Assembly (NCBI GenBank): GCA_945877175.1
Contig: CAMCRC010000014.1
Span: 1 to 42,895 of the forward strand
Length of the DNA stretch: 42,895 nucleotides
Source of the DNA: Klebsiella pneumoniae
GTDB lineage: Bacteria; Pseudomonadota; Gammaproteobacteria; Pseudomonadales; Pseudohongiellaceae
Direction of reading: 5' to 3'
In this document: piece after piece, positions 17,927 through 29,882 of the stretch
Layout: every line of letters starts with the position of its first letter
Numbering within the stretch: the first letter of the stretch is position 1
Program-made: the position numbers and the translations under genes
The notes under the pieces: generated by a model
What the model was told of the DNA's origin: nothing
Seen by the model: only the letters and a program-made list of their open reading frames with translations
The model's database searches: none

Positions 17927-17997
17927 TGTAGGAGCTTGCACTGCAAGCGAACTGCCGGGGCAGGAGTTCATGCTCGCGAGCAGGGCTCGCTCCTACA
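17927..17997. repeat. Inverted REP pair between rho and ubiD
   Basis: TGTAGGAGCTTGCACTGCAA then GCGAA (17927-17951) and, inverted, GCTCGCGAGCAGGGCTCG then CTCCTACA (17972-17997). Each arm has its own inner hairpin, and the outer heptamers TGTAGGAG/CTCCTACA pair across the element. It begins 5 bp past the rho stop, so it forms the 3' end of the rho message and the upstream region of ubiD. Confidence 0.8.
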
Positions 17998-18002
17998 GGG
18001 AA

Positions 18003-19262
18003 TCACTTGCGCTTCATGGAGTTGAAGAACTCGTCGTTGGTCTTTGTGTCCTTCAGCTTGTCGAGGATGAACTCGGTGGCCTGCACGTCTTCCATCGAGC
18101 TCAGAATCTTGCGCAGAATCCACATGCGCTGCAGTTCTTCTTCGGTGGTCAGCAGTTCTTCACGACGTGTACCGGAACGGCGCACGTTGATGGCCGGGTA
18201 CACGCGCTTCTCGGCGATCTTGCGGTCAAGGTGCAATTCCATGTTGCCGGTGCCCTTGAATTCTTCGTAGATCACTTCGTCCATCTTGGAGCCGGTTTCC
18301 ACCAGCGCAGTGGCGATGATCGTCAGACTGCCGCCTTCTTCAAGGTTGCGTGCTGCACCGAAGAAACGCTTCGGACGCTCAAGCGCATGGGCATCCACAC
18401 CACCCGTCAGCACCTTGCCTGACGACGGCACGATGGTGTTGTAGGCACGGGCCAGACGCGTGATCGAGTCGAGCAGAATCACCACGTCTTCCTTGTGTTC
18501 GACCAGACGCTTTGCCTTCTCGATGACCATCTCGGCCACCTGCACGTGACGTGCGGGTGGTTCGTCAAATGTACTGGCTACCACTTCACCGCGCACGGAA
18601 CGCTGCATCTCGGTCACTTCTTCCGGGCGCTCGTCGATCAGCAGCACGATCAGTCGGCATTCGGGGTTGTTCTTGGCGATGGACTGGGCGATGTTCTGCA
18701 GAATGAAGGTCTTGCCTGCCTTGGGCGGCGATACGATCAGACCACGCTGGCCTTTGCCGATGGGCGCCGTGAGGTCGATGGTGCGCGCGCTCAGATCCTC
18801 GGTGCTGCCATTGCCGATCTGCAGACGCAGACGTTCGGTCGGGAACAGAGGGGTCAGGTTTTCGAAGAGAATCTTGTTCTTGGAGTTTTCAGGTTTGGAG
18901 AAGTTGACTTCGGAGATCTTCAGCAGGGCGAAGTAGCGTTCGCCGTCTTTCGGGGGCCTGATCTTGCCTTCGATCGTATCCCCTGTGCGCAAATTGAAGC
19001 GACGAATCTGACTGGGCGAAACATAGATATCATCCGGGCCTGCAAGATAAGACGAGTCGGCAGAGCGCAGAAAGCCGAAACCGTCCTGCAGAATTTCCAG
19101 CACGCCATCGCCGGAAATGTCTTCGCCGTTCTTGGCGTGCTTCTTGAGGATGGCGAAAATGATGTCTTGTTTGCGGGTTCTGGAGAGGTTTTCGAGACCC
19201 ATTTCCTGGGACATGGCAAGCAGGTCCGCGATGGGTTGTTTCTTCAGGTCAGTTAGATTCAT
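18003..19262 (-). CDS. rho: Transcription termination factor Rho
   Basis: A 419-residue hexameric RNA helicase that ends transcription at Rho-dependent sites. Seen: N-terminal helical domain ([18 protein letters not shown]), the cold-shock-like RNA-binding domain with [23 protein letters not shown]-type motifs (about 55-115), Walker A PPKAGKT (about 180), the [12 protein letters not shown] region, Walker [17 protein letters not shown] and the Q/R-loop [20 protein letters not shown]. Length is standard. It is preceded by trxA on the same strand after a 381-bp spacer, as in E. coli (trxA-rhoL-rho) and Pseudomonas. Confidence 0.98.
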   Translation of the reverse strand: MNLTDLKKQPIADLLAMSQEMGLENLSRTRKQDIIFAILKKHAKNGEDISGDGVLEILQDGFGFLRSADSSYLAGPDDIYVSPSQIRRFNLRTGDTIEGKIRPPKDGERYFALLKISEVNFSKPENSKNKILFENLTPLFPTERLRLQIGNGSTEDLSARTIDLTAPIGKGQRGLIVSPPKAGKTFILQNIAQSIAKNNPECRLIVLLIDERPEEVTEMQRSVRGEVVASTFDEPPARHVQVAEMVIEKAKRLVEHKEDVVILLDSITRLARAYNTIVPSSGKVLTGGVDAHALERPKRFFGAARNLEEGGSLTIIATALVETGSKMDEVIYEEFKGTGNMELHLDRKIAEKRVYPAINVRRSGTRREELLTTEEELQRMWILRKILSSMEDVQATEFILDKLKDTKTNDEFFNSMKRK

Positions 19263-19643
19263 GATGATTTGTTACGCAGGTTTGTGGGGTAAGGACAAGC
19301 TTAGTCCCGAAACAGAGCACGACGCTGATGGTCAGCCTGCACGGGTCTGACATGCTTGTGTTGGTTATGAACAGAATGGTTTTCTGATGTTAAGTAAATA
19401 GTGAGTTTCGGGTTTCTGGTTAATGCGTTGTTTGGAGCGGTGTAGATAAGAGACAAGGTCGTCAGCCGGACGAGACGATGGGCGCAATATAGAACGGCTG
19501 AATGATGCTGTCCAGAACAATTTTGTCTTTATTTGTGACCGGAAATCAGGCCTCTGGGGGCCTTCCAGACATGGTATGGAAGGCTGTTCGAGGCGCTGTT
19601 CAGGAGAGACAATCCTGCACGCAAGCAGGGCTGCCAAGACGGG
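19263..19643 (-). promoter_or_regulatory. trxA-rho spacer, possible rho leader
   Basis: This 381-bp gap holds no gene I can support. Near the trxA end are two hairpins that share bases and so exclude each other: AGGCC-TCTGGG-GGCCT (19548-19563) and CCTTCCA-N9-TGGAAGG (19561-19583). The rest is AT-richer. In E. coli rho is autoregulated by attenuation in a leader at the same place; a similar role here is inference. No T-tract follows either hairpin, so neither is a standard terminator. Confidence 0.3.
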
Positions 19644-19970
19644 TCAAATGACGCTGTTGACAAATGCAGCGAGCTGCGAACGCGACAATGCGCCCACTTT
19701 GGTACCGGCGACCTGGCCATTCTTGAAGATGATCAGTGTGGGGATACCGCGCACGCCGTATTTGGGGGCGGTTGCCATATTTGAATCAATATTCAGCTTG
19801 GCGATGGTCAGGCGACCTGCGTATTCCTCGGCGATGTCTTCCAGTACCGGAGCGATCATCTTGCAGGGGCCGCACCATTCCGCCCAGAAATCCACCATTA
19901 CCGGGACGGTGGCCTGCAGTACATCCTGTTCAAAACTGGCATCAGTCACTTGAACGATATGGTCGCTCAT
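19644..19970 (-). CDS. trxA: Thioredoxin 1
   Basis: A 108-residue cytosolic dithiol reductant. The active site WCGPC (Trp32, Cys33, Cys36) lies in [14 protein letters not shown], and the cis-proline (GIPTLI) and the C-terminal helix are normal. No signal peptide, so it is the cytoplasmic form. AAGGA lies 9 bases before the ATG. It sits upstream of rho in the conserved trxA-rho order. Confidence 0.98.
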   Translation of the reverse strand: MSDHIVQVTDASFEQDVLQATVPVMVDFWAEWCGPCKMIAPVLEDIAEEYAGRLTIAKLNIDSNMATAPKYGVRGIPTLIIFKNGQVAGTKVGALSRSQLAAFVNSVI

Positions 19971-20042
19971 AAATTCATTCCTTCAATGGTGGGGGAGACG
20001 TGCTGGCCGCTTGAAACGTGCCGACCTTCACGTAGGTTGCTT

Positions 20043-20070
20043 ATGATAAGGCCTAAAGTGCCGGTTTCAA
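20043..20070 (-). promoter_or_regulatory. Putative sigma-70 promoter of trxA
   Basis: On the minus strand TTGAAA (20070-20065), a 16-bp spacer and TATCAT (20048-20043). Each box matches the consensus at 5 of 6 positions. The start would be near 20036, about 65 nt before the trxA ATG and downstream of the hemB stop. Confidence 0.55.
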
Positions 20071-20100
20071 GTGAGAAATGCGCGGCACGTGGAATAGTCT

Positions 20101-23402
<3,302 letters not shown>

Positions 23403-23409
23403 CGGGAAC

Positions 23410-23922
23410 TCAGCCTTTGCGCAGGGCCTGGTAAAGGCACAGTGCGAACAGACCGATGAAGCCGCCCATGGACAGTTCGGCAATCGAGAAGATGCCCAGG
23501 AATCGCCACGTGACTTCTGCGCAGTTGCCGTCGCCCTTGAACAGGAAGGACAGCATGTCCATCAGCGGGAAATTGTCCATGATGTAGCTCAGCCCCGGGC
23601 CGCAGGCAGGCACCTGGTCTTCGGGAAGCTGCTGCAGCCAGATCTGGCGACCGGCGAAATAGCCCCCTGCAATGCACATGCTGGCGGCTGCGAGCGCGTA
23701 GTTGCGGCGTCCGGCCTCGCCGGTCTTGTGCAGCGCCGAAGCCAGGCAGATGAAGCCCACCAGAATCACGAACACGCGCTGGGTGATGCACAGGCCGCAG
23801 GGCTGCAGCAGCATCACGTGTTCCATGTAGAGCGCCACGCCGATGATGGACGTGCAGGCCAGAAAGATCATGAAATTGAGATTCCGGGAGCCCGGAATTC
23901 TGTCCAACAAGGATTGTGCCAT
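23410..23922 (-). CDS. dsbB: Disulfide bond formation protein B
   Basis: A 170-residue inner-membrane protein with four helices that reoxidises DsbA and passes the electrons to quinone. Both essential cysteine pairs are seen: Cys42-Cys45 (QPCGLCI) in the first periplasmic loop, and Cys107 and Cys134 (PACGPG and DGNCAEVTW) in the second. The start at MAQSLL (23922) is the family start; the frame is open upstream without homology. It meets the upstream fusion gene tail-to-tail with 7 bp between, and dsbA is not in the window. Confidence 0.96.
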   Translation of the reverse strand: MAQSLLDRIPGSRNLNFMIFLACTSIIGVALYMEHVMLLQPCGLCITQRVFVILVGFICLASALHKTGEAGRRNYALAAASMCIAGGYFAGRQIWLQQLPEDQVPACGPGLSYIMDNFPLMDMLSFLFKGDGNCAEVTWRFLGIFSIAELSMGGFIGLFALCLYQALRKG

Positions 23923-24138
23923 CGTAAAACTCACTGCCTGCTTGAGGCTCTCTGGGTTGACAGTGCTCCGTGCGAGCGACTGTGGTGCATTGTAATCAAA
24001 ACTCTTCGGCGGCGTCCGCCATTGCCTGCAGCGCACGTATTCACGCAATCGTCGCTCTTGCCGATATATGGCATACTGACCGCGCTTGTCGGAAATGACA
24101 GTCACGCTTCACAGAAATTCACGCAAAGGGTCAACGCC

Positions 24139-24585
24139 ATGCCAACGTTCACTGCCACTCTTGCATACTCTGCCGCTCGCCTGCTGGCGGCCGGCTTTCT
24201 GCTGTTCGGCTTGTCAGCTCCTGGCTGGACAGCCTCAGCACCAGCGCCCGGCGCCAACAGCGAGTTTCCCTATGTGGAACTCAGTCCCAGCTTCGTCACC
24301 AATTACGACGGCGGTGGCCGGCTGCGTTACCTGAAGGTCGACGTTTCTGTTCGCACCGCGCGCCCGGGCGACGAAGTGCTGCGTCACCACATGTCCTATG
24401 TACGCAGCCGTCTCGTGGAACTGTTCTCCGGTCAGCTGGAAGAGAATCTGACGTCCACGGAAGGCAAGGAAAAGCTGCGTCAGGACGCCCTGACACTGAT
24501 TCGCGAAGCCATCGAGCTGGTGGAAGGTGAGGGTTCCGAGAACATGCTGGACCTGTACTTCACGTCTTATGTGATTCAGCAGTAA
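24139..24585 (+). CDS. FliL-like secreted or membrane-anchored protein
   Basis: A 148-residue protein: a hydrophobic N-terminal signal or anchor (about 10-32), then a FliL-type domain with the family motif YVELSPSFVTNY, LRYLKVDVSVR, and the terminal [12 protein letters not shown]-like strand. FliL proteins assist flagellar stators at the inner membrane, but this copy stands outside any flagellar cluster, and the cytoplasmic N-terminus is short. It may act with another motor or have a separate role. AAAGGG lies 8 bases before the ATG. Its last 26 bases overlap the 3' end of gshA on the other strand. Confidence 0.82.
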   Translation: MPTFTATLAYSAARLLAAGFLLFGLSAPGWTASAPAPGANSEFPYVELSPSFVTNYDGGGRLRYLKVDVSVRTARPGDEVLRHHMSYVRSRLVELFSGQLEENLTSTEGKEKLRQDALTLIREAIELVEGEGSENMLDLYFTSYVIQQ

Positions 24586-26146
24586 GGTTCCACTGCCGCA
24601 CATAGTCTTCAAAACTCACGGTATCTCCCGCTTCGATCTCGGCCTGTCTCACCAGTGACAGGCGCGAGGCTTCCTGCATTTCCTGCAGACGTTTCTCCGG
24701 CAGCGCCATGCCTGTGAAATGGGCCTGGGTCGCCGCTGACTGCCCCATGGTATAGGCACAAAAGGGTCGCCGTGCTTCCCGCATTTCCCGCAGAACCCGG
24801 GCTGAGGGCGTCAGGTCCGGGTTGGCCAGCTTCGCCAGTTGTGCCGCATTGGCCAGACTGTAATCCGCAGTGTTGTGGATGTTGTCCAGCAGCACAGCGG
24901 CATGCCCCACGTCCTGCAGCAGCTCGTCTGCCCACTCAGCAAAGGCCACTTCCTGACCGCCCCGCGACAATGTCAGTCCCGGCTCACGTCCGCGGTTCAC
25001 GATTCTGGAAAGATTCTCCTCAATTTCGTTGTAGCTGACCCGGGTGCAAGCCGGGCTGTCCGACAGCAGGCAGTGCAGCAGGAAGGCATCGAGGAAACGG
25101 ATCTGCTCTGCATCAATGCCCACTGGCAGAAAGGGATTGAGGTCCAGTACCCGCACTTCGATGTACTGAATACCTTGGGTGCGCAACAGCGTCAGCGGCC
25201 GCTCGCTGGAATCACCGACACGCTTTGGCCGGATGGTGCCGTAGAACTCGTTTTCCAGTTGCAACAGATTGGTGTTGATCTGCTGCAGGTGGCCGTCTTT
25301 CCTGGCGCCGATCGCCACATAGGGTGCGTAGGGAGTGGTCAGCGCTTTCTGCAGGCTGTCCAGGTAGGAGCCCAGCTCGTTGTAGCACACGAACAGGGTT
25401 TTCTGTGCCTCGCTCTTGTAGCCCAAATTGCCCATGCGCAGAGCGGTAGCCCAGGGTTTGTACCAGGTGCTTTCGTCAAATGCTTCCAGGTCGTGGGGCC
25501 GTCCCCGTGTGAAGCAGCGGGATACGGCCGGAGAGGCCCCGAACAGGTAGGGCAGCAGCCAGCTGTAGCGATGGAAGTTGCGGATCAGATGCAGGTACTG
25601 CCGCGTCTGGAATTCCTGCAGCGGCTCGGTGGCGCCCTTGAGCGCGCGGTACTCTGGCCAGAAATTCTCGGGCATGGAGAAGTTGTAGTGGATGCCTGCA
25701 ATGGTCTGCATCACGCGGCCATAGCGCAGGCCCAGACCCTCGCGGTACAGCGTCTTCAGTTTCCCGACATTGGAGCTGCCATAGCGCGCCAATGGAATCT
25801 GTTCGTCGCTCTCGATCAGGCAGGGCATGCTGGATACCCACAGGCGCTCACCTTCCGGAAGGTTTGCGCAGGTATAGGCGTGCAGATCGTGCAGTTGTTG
25901 CAGGCAGTCTTCGATGGAGTCGCTGACCGGAGTGATCAGTTCCAGAAGCGCCTCGGAATAGTCTGTGGTGATGCTGGTGTGTGTCAGGGCGGAGCCCAGC
26001 GCGCGCGGGTGGTCTGTCTGTGCCAGCGTGCCGCGGGAGGTGACCCGCAGACTTTCTTTTTCAATGCCCCGGCGGATCTGGCCCCATTCCGGCTTGAACT
26101 GGGTCAGGCCGAAGTGCTGCAAACTGTCTTTCAATGTACGTGTCAT
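24560..26146 (-). CDS. gshA: Glutamate-cysteine ligase
   Basis: A 528-residue cytosolic enzyme making gamma-glutamylcysteine, the first step to glutathione. Class I (E. coli-type) marks: [11 protein letters not shown] near the N-terminus (nucleotide and metal binding), [28 protein letters not shown], and [12 protein letters not shown]. Length fits the 518-residue E. coli protein. Its ATG overlaps the TGA of pckA (ATGA), so its translation may depend on ribosomes finishing pckA; this matters because pckA is frameshifted. Confidence 0.96.
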   Translation of the reverse strand: MTRTLKDSLQHFGLTQFKPEWGQIRRGIEKESLRVTSRGTLAQTDHPRALGSALTHTSITTDYSEALLELITPVSDSIEDCLQQLHDLHAYTCANLPEGERLWVSSMPCLIESDEQIPLARYGSSNVGKLKTLYREGLGLRYGRVMQTIAGIHYNFSMPENFWPEYRALKGATEPLQEFQTRQYLHLIRNFHRYSWLLPYLFGASPAVSRCFTRGRPHDLEAFDESTWYKPWATALRMGNLGYKSEAQKTLFVCYNELGSYLDSLQKALTTPYAPYVAIGARKDGHLQQINTNLLQLENEFYGTIRPKRVGDSSERPLTLLRTQGIQYIEVRVLDLNPFLPVGIDAEQIRFLDAFLLHCLLSDSPACTRVSYNEIEENLSRIVNRGREPGLTLSRGGQEVAFAEWADELLQDVGHAAVLLDNIHNTADYSLANAAQLAKLANPDLTPSARVLREMREARRPFCAYTMGQSAATQAHFTGMALPEKRLQEMQEASRLSLVRQAEIEAGDTVSFEDYVRQWNLTAESHKT

Positions 26147-27731
26147 GCTGCGCCCTCTGCGCCATAGCCCTGCGGGCCGGCCGCGACGATCGCTTCGGGC
26201 ACCTTGAATTTGATGAAGTTGCGCTTGAACTGGTCGATCAGCTCGGCCGCCTTTCTGTCGTACTGCAAGGGGTCGGTCCACGTAGTGCGCGGGTTGAGTA
26301 CTGCACTGGAAACCCCCGGCACCGAACGCGGAATGTGCAGATTGATGCCGGGCAGGTGTTCGGTTGGCACTGACGTCAATGCGCCACTTTGCACCGCAGC
26401 AATTACTGCACGGGTGTCGGGGATGCTGAAGCGGCGACCCACGCCGTGGGGGCCCCCAGTCCATTCCGTGTTCACCAGGTACACCTGGCTGCCCGACGCT
26501 TCGATGCGTCTCATGAGAAGTTCGGCATAGTCACCTGCCGGACGCGGAAAAAAGGGGCTCCGAAACACGTGGAGAACGTGGCCTTGATGCCTTCACCGGC
26601 CCCCATTTCCGTGGAACCCACCAGCGCCGTGTAACCACTGAGAAAGTGATAGGCCGCTGCCTCCTTCGACAGGATGGCAACGGGGGGCAGCACCCCATTC
26701 AGATCACAGGTCAGGAAGATGATGGACGAGGGTTCTGCCGCACGGTTGTCCGGCATGCGCACGGGGATGTGTGACAACGGATAGCAGGCCCGGGTGTTCT
26801 GCGTCAGGCTGACATCGGCATAGTCTGCGGTGCGGGTCTGCTCGTCAATCACCACGTTCTCCAGCACGGCCCCGAAACGAATGGCGTCCCAGATCACCGG
26901 CTCGTTCTTCTGGCTCAGGTCAACACACTTTGCGTAACACCCCCCTTCCAGATTGAACACGGTACCTTCGCCCCAGCCGTGCTCGTCGTCGCCAATCAGG
27001 AAGCGGCTTGCATCAGCAGAGAGCGTGGTCTTGCCCGTGCCGGACAGGCCGAAAAACAGACACACATCCCCTCCTGCGCCCACGTTGGCGGAGCAGTGCA
27101 TGGGCAGGACGTCCTTGTCGGGCAGCAGAAAGTTCTGTACAGCGAACATGGACTTCTTCATCTCCCCCGCATAGCGCATGCCTGCCAGCAGGACGCGGCG
27201 CCTGGCGAAGTCGAGGATGAGTGTGCTTTCGGAGTTTGTGCCATCGCGCTGCGGATCGCAGACGAAGCCTGGTGCACTGAGCACCTGCCACACGGGTTTC
27301 TGCAGCGGGTTGTAGTCTTCCGAATGAATGAACAGTGCGCTGGCAAACAGGCTGTGCCAGGCCAGCTCGGCACTGACCTGCACCGGCTGATAGTGTTCGG
27401 GGTGCGCTCCCACATGCAGGTCAGACATGAAAACATCCTTGTCAGCCAGATAGGCGCTGACTTTGTCCCACAGAGCACTGGCCCGCAAGGGATCGAAGGG
27501 CTGGTTCACGGTGCCCCAGTCGATGATATCCTGAGTGCTCGACTCCTTGACGATGAAGCGGTCGCGCGGGCTGCGTCCGGTGCGCTTGCCAGTCTCCACC
27601 ACCAATGCCCCGGTGTCGGCAAGCCGGCCTTCTGCGCGCTGCAGTGCGATCTCGACAAGCTGACTGCTGCTCAGATTCTGATACAGGCGGCGGCCATTGC
27701 CGGAGCGGATATCCGTTCTGCTACTCGGCAT
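26143..27731 (-). CDS. pckA: Phosphoenolpyruvate carboxykinase (ATP), interrupted by a frameshift
   Basis: Together the two frames make a full 529-residue enzyme that converts oxaloacetate and ATP to phosphoenolpyruvate for gluconeogenesis. Frame 1 (27731-26511) holds the N-terminus, P-loop [30 protein letters not shown] and [10 protein letters not shown]. Frame 2 continues with [15 protein letters not shown] to the normal C-terminus at 26143. The switch lies at CCCC-TTTTTT-CC (26557-26546). A one-base slip backwards on T TTT TTC (26553-26547) restores the family sequence exactly. Without it the protein ends 13 residues later, losing about 135 residues. It could be a sequencing error, a real mutation or recoding. 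AGGAG precedes the ATG. Confidence 0.9.
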
Positions 27732-27812
27732 TCGTTAGGTCTCCTGACTCTTCAAGTTCTTGTTCCTGGCGTCGGGTGCCGGCTTTCGCGAGCGGGGCGG
27801 ATTCCCATAGAA

Positions 27813-27831
27813 CGGGCGCGCCCGGATTATG
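27813..27831 (-). promoter_or_regulatory. Putative pckA promoter with 12-bp palindrome
   Basis: On the minus strand CATAAT (27831-27826) could be a -10, with a weak TTCGCT 18 bp upstream. The predicted start falls in the perfect palindrome CGGGCGCGCCCG (27813-27824), which could be an operator or a leader hairpin. No regulator is identified. Confidence 0.3.
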
Positions 27832-27878
27832 CCAAATATTCTCCGGCCCAGCGAACGGCCGGCTAGTACGGTGCACGC

Positions 27879-28283
27879 TCACTCGGATCGCTGCCGCAGT
27901 GCCTGTCGCAGGCGACGGTCTTTCTTGTCCGGCTTGGTCATGGGTTGTTCCAGCAGGGCGTGCAGGCGACGCTGCTCACCCACCTGCTGGCGCTTCGCCA
28001 CGCTTTCTTCTGTTTCTCTGTAAAGCAGCGCTGCTTCCGGGGCGCCGCGGCGCTGTTCGGACAGGCCCGTTACCAGCAGGATGCGTTCATCCCAGCCCAG
28101 CCGAACCGTCAGCAGCATGCCCACGCTCATCTCGCGCCCCGGCTTCAGACGCTGACCCTCCACATGAACCTTGCCACTCTCAACGGCTTGCTTCGCGATG
28201 GCGCGAGTCTTGAACAAGCGGGCAGCCCACAGCCATTTGTCGAGGCGGACGCCGCCTGTGTCTTGCTCTTCAGCGTCGCTCAT
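27879..28283 (-). CDS. hslR: Hsp15, ribosome-associated heat shock protein
   Basis: A 134-residue RNA-binding protein; in E. coli Hsp15 binds free 50S subunits carrying stalled nascent chains. The S4 domain is at 11-60 (VRLDKWLWAARLFKTRAIAKQAVESGKVHVEGQ-type pattern), followed by a basic C-terminal tail (KPDKKDRRLRQALRQR). Length matches E. coli (133). Its ATG overlaps the TGA of the nucleotidase gene upstream (ATGA). In E. coli hslO follows; here it is absent and pckA comes next. Confidence 0.95.
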   Translation of the reverse strand: MSDAEEQDTGGVRLDKWLWAARLFKTRAIAKQAVESGKVHVEGQRLKPGREMSVGMLLTVRLGWDERILLVTGLSEQRRGAPEAALLYRETEESVAKRQQVGEQRRLHALLEQPMTKPDKKDRRLRQALRQRSE

Positions 28284-28948
28284 CGTGGCTCCAGCCCTGG
28301 CATGATGTCGGTGAAATGGCTGAGCTGGCGAAACTCCGGCGAAGGGGCCAGGGCAGGGCGCTGACTGTCTGGCTGCAGCACGCCCAGCACATGCCGGATG
28401 CCTTCTTTTTGCGCACAACGCAGCACGGGCAGGCTGTCGTCGATCAGCAGCGTGCGCGCCGGATCAAAGGGGTGCTGCTGCTGCAGGGCATGCCAGAAAC
28501 CGTCATTCTCCTTTGCCAGGCGCAGTGAATGCGAGCTCACGGTCTGGTGAAAGTGGCTGTCAATCCCTGTGGTCTGCATCTTCAGGTCCAGACTCTGGGG
28601 ATGGGCATTGGTGACCAGCATCAGCTGCCTGCCGCTGGCACGCAATTGCTGCAGAAAATCGACGGCATGCGGGCGGATGGCGATCTTGTGCCGGATGTCT
28701 TCCTTCAGGCGGGGAATATCCAGCGCAAGGCTGTCCGACCAGAAATCGAGACAGTACCAGTCCAGTGTGCCCTTCACTTTTTCATAGCGGGCACGCAGCA
28801 TCACTGACGCTTCTGCTGCGCTGAGTCCGTGCATTTCGCCATAACGCGCCGGGACGAATTCTTCCCAGAAGTAGTTGTCGAAGTGCAGGTCGAGGACGGT
28901 GCCGTCCATGTCCAGCAGCACCGTGTCGATATCCTTCCAGTCCAGCAT
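28280..28948 (-). CDS. yrfG: GMP/IMP nucleotidase (HAD family, YrfG)
   Basis: A 222-residue HAD-like phosphatase, the same length as E. coli YrfG, which dephosphorylates purine nucleotides. HAD motifs: DxDGT in LLDMDGTVLDLHFDNYFW (nucleophile Asp near 13), the Thr motif VTNAHP, the Lys in RLAKEND, and the acidic pair LLIDDSLPVL. The NYFW and DWYCLDFWS segments are typical of the YrfG branch. It is the first gene of a yrfG-hslR pair conserved in gammaproteobacteria. Confidence 0.94.
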   Translation of the reverse strand: MLDWKDIDTVLLDMDGTVLDLHFDNYFWEEFVPARYGEMHGLSAAEASVMLRARYEKVKGTLDWYCLDFWSDSLALDIPRLKEDIRHKIAIRPHAVDFLQQLRASGRQLMLVTNAHPQSLDLKMQTTGIDSHFHQTVSSHSLRLAKENDGFWHALQQQHPFDPARTLLIDDSLPVLRCAQKEGIRHVLGVLQPDSQRPALAPSPEFRQLSHFTDIMPGLEPR

Positions 28949-28966
28949 GGGTCTCTCAGTCTCGTT

Positions 28967-29767
28967 TCAGTAGGCGTCCAGACCCTCGGTGAATTCGATG
29001 TAGACACCGGTGGGGTCCGTAATGAAGGCGATCTTCAGGCCGATGGCCGGCACGTCGCGATAGGCGACATCGAAGGCGATGCCTTTTTCTTCCAGCAGCT
29101 TGCAGAAGGCTTCCAGATTTTCCACTTCGAACCCGATGTGGTCGATGGAGCGGCCCTTGGTGGCCAGCCGCTCTTCGTCGGAACTGGCAAAGCTGAGGTT
29201 CATGCCAGGCACATTCGTCGTGGTAGGGATCGAGCCGCGAGAACGCACTTCCAGTCCCAGCAGTTCGGTGTACCAGCTCAGCAATTCTTCATGTTTCGGG
29301 GTGTAGAAGTGGATGTGGTAGGGCTCAACTTCAAGTGGCAACGCCTGATCTTCCTGGAGTTCCACATACACATCGTCCGGCATCATCACGTAAGCGTTGG
29401 GCTGGCCTTCGGCGCCGATGAATTCGCGGCCGACCCAGAGGCCGTCTGCCCGCCACTTCTCCAGGAAGCTGGCCAGATTGCGTACCTTGAAGCCGAAGTG
29501 GTCCATCACCGTGCCCTGCGAGCCGCCGGTGGGCTCGCGACCACTCAGGAGGATGGCCATGTTGGGCATGCGGATGGCGGTCAGCGTGCCTTTCTGTACG
29601 ACAGTACCGCCGAAATGTTTCACCCATAGGGATTTGTGCAGTTCCATGTCTGTGACGTTGAGGTGCACGTGGCCGTAGGTCAGGCCTGCCTCGTTGGGCA
29701 CGGCAAGCTGGGCATTGGCGTTGCCGGCGCAAAGCGCGAGCACAAACAGAAGGGCGAGAGAGCGCAT
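28967..29767 (-). CDS. Secreted VOC-family (glyoxalase/dioxygenase fold) protein
   Basis: A 266-residue protein with a signal peptide (1-20, NANA-Q) and two vicinal-oxygen-chelate modules: about 30-130 (GHVHLNVTDMELHKSLWVKHFGG to VYVELQED) and about 133-262 (PYHIHFYTPKHEELLSWYTELLG to GVYIEFTEG). Possible metal ligands are the His and Glu residues at each module's first and last strands (HVHLN, YVELQ; HIHFY, YIEFT; DHFGF and DHIGF). Secretion is unusual for glyoxalase-type enzymes, and the substrate is unknown. ATG 29767 starts the signal peptide; the longer frame to 29968 lacks homology. It follows, divergently, the cysQ promoter. Confidence 0.85.
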   Translation of the reverse strand: MRSLALLFVLALCAGNANAQLAVPNEAGLTYGHVHLNVTDMELHKSLWVKHFGGTVVQKGTLTAIRMPNMAILLSGREPTGGSQGTVMDHFGFKVRNLASFLEKWRADGLWVGREFIGAEGQPNAYVMMPDDVYVELQEDQALPLEVEPYHIHFYTPKHEELLSWYTELLGLEVRSRGSIPTTTNVPGMNLSFASSDEERLATKGRSIDHIGFEVENLEAFCKLLEEKGIAFDVAYRDVPAIGLKIAFITDPTGVYIEFTEGLDAY

Positions 29768-29882
29768 GGTGAGAGTCCTTGTTGTTGTTATGACTGGAGC
29801 ATTGCGCAGGCATGCTAGCATCGCTTTCAATGAATAGTCGAACGTCGTGAGGCAGCGGCGTATTGGGCAAGGGAAACAAGAA

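Noticed and set aside
17927-17997. Intrinsic terminator after rho
   Set aside because: The hairpins are strong but no T-run follows on either strand; the sequence matches the REP family instead.
19365-19637. 90-codon minus-strand frame in the trxA-rho spacer as a rhoL leader
   Set aside because: Far longer than the E. coli leader peptide, no resemblance to it, and no ribosome site seen.
24839-26167. 442-codon plus-strand frame opposite gshA
   Set aside because: Shadow frame; the gshA motifs on the minus strand are unambiguous.
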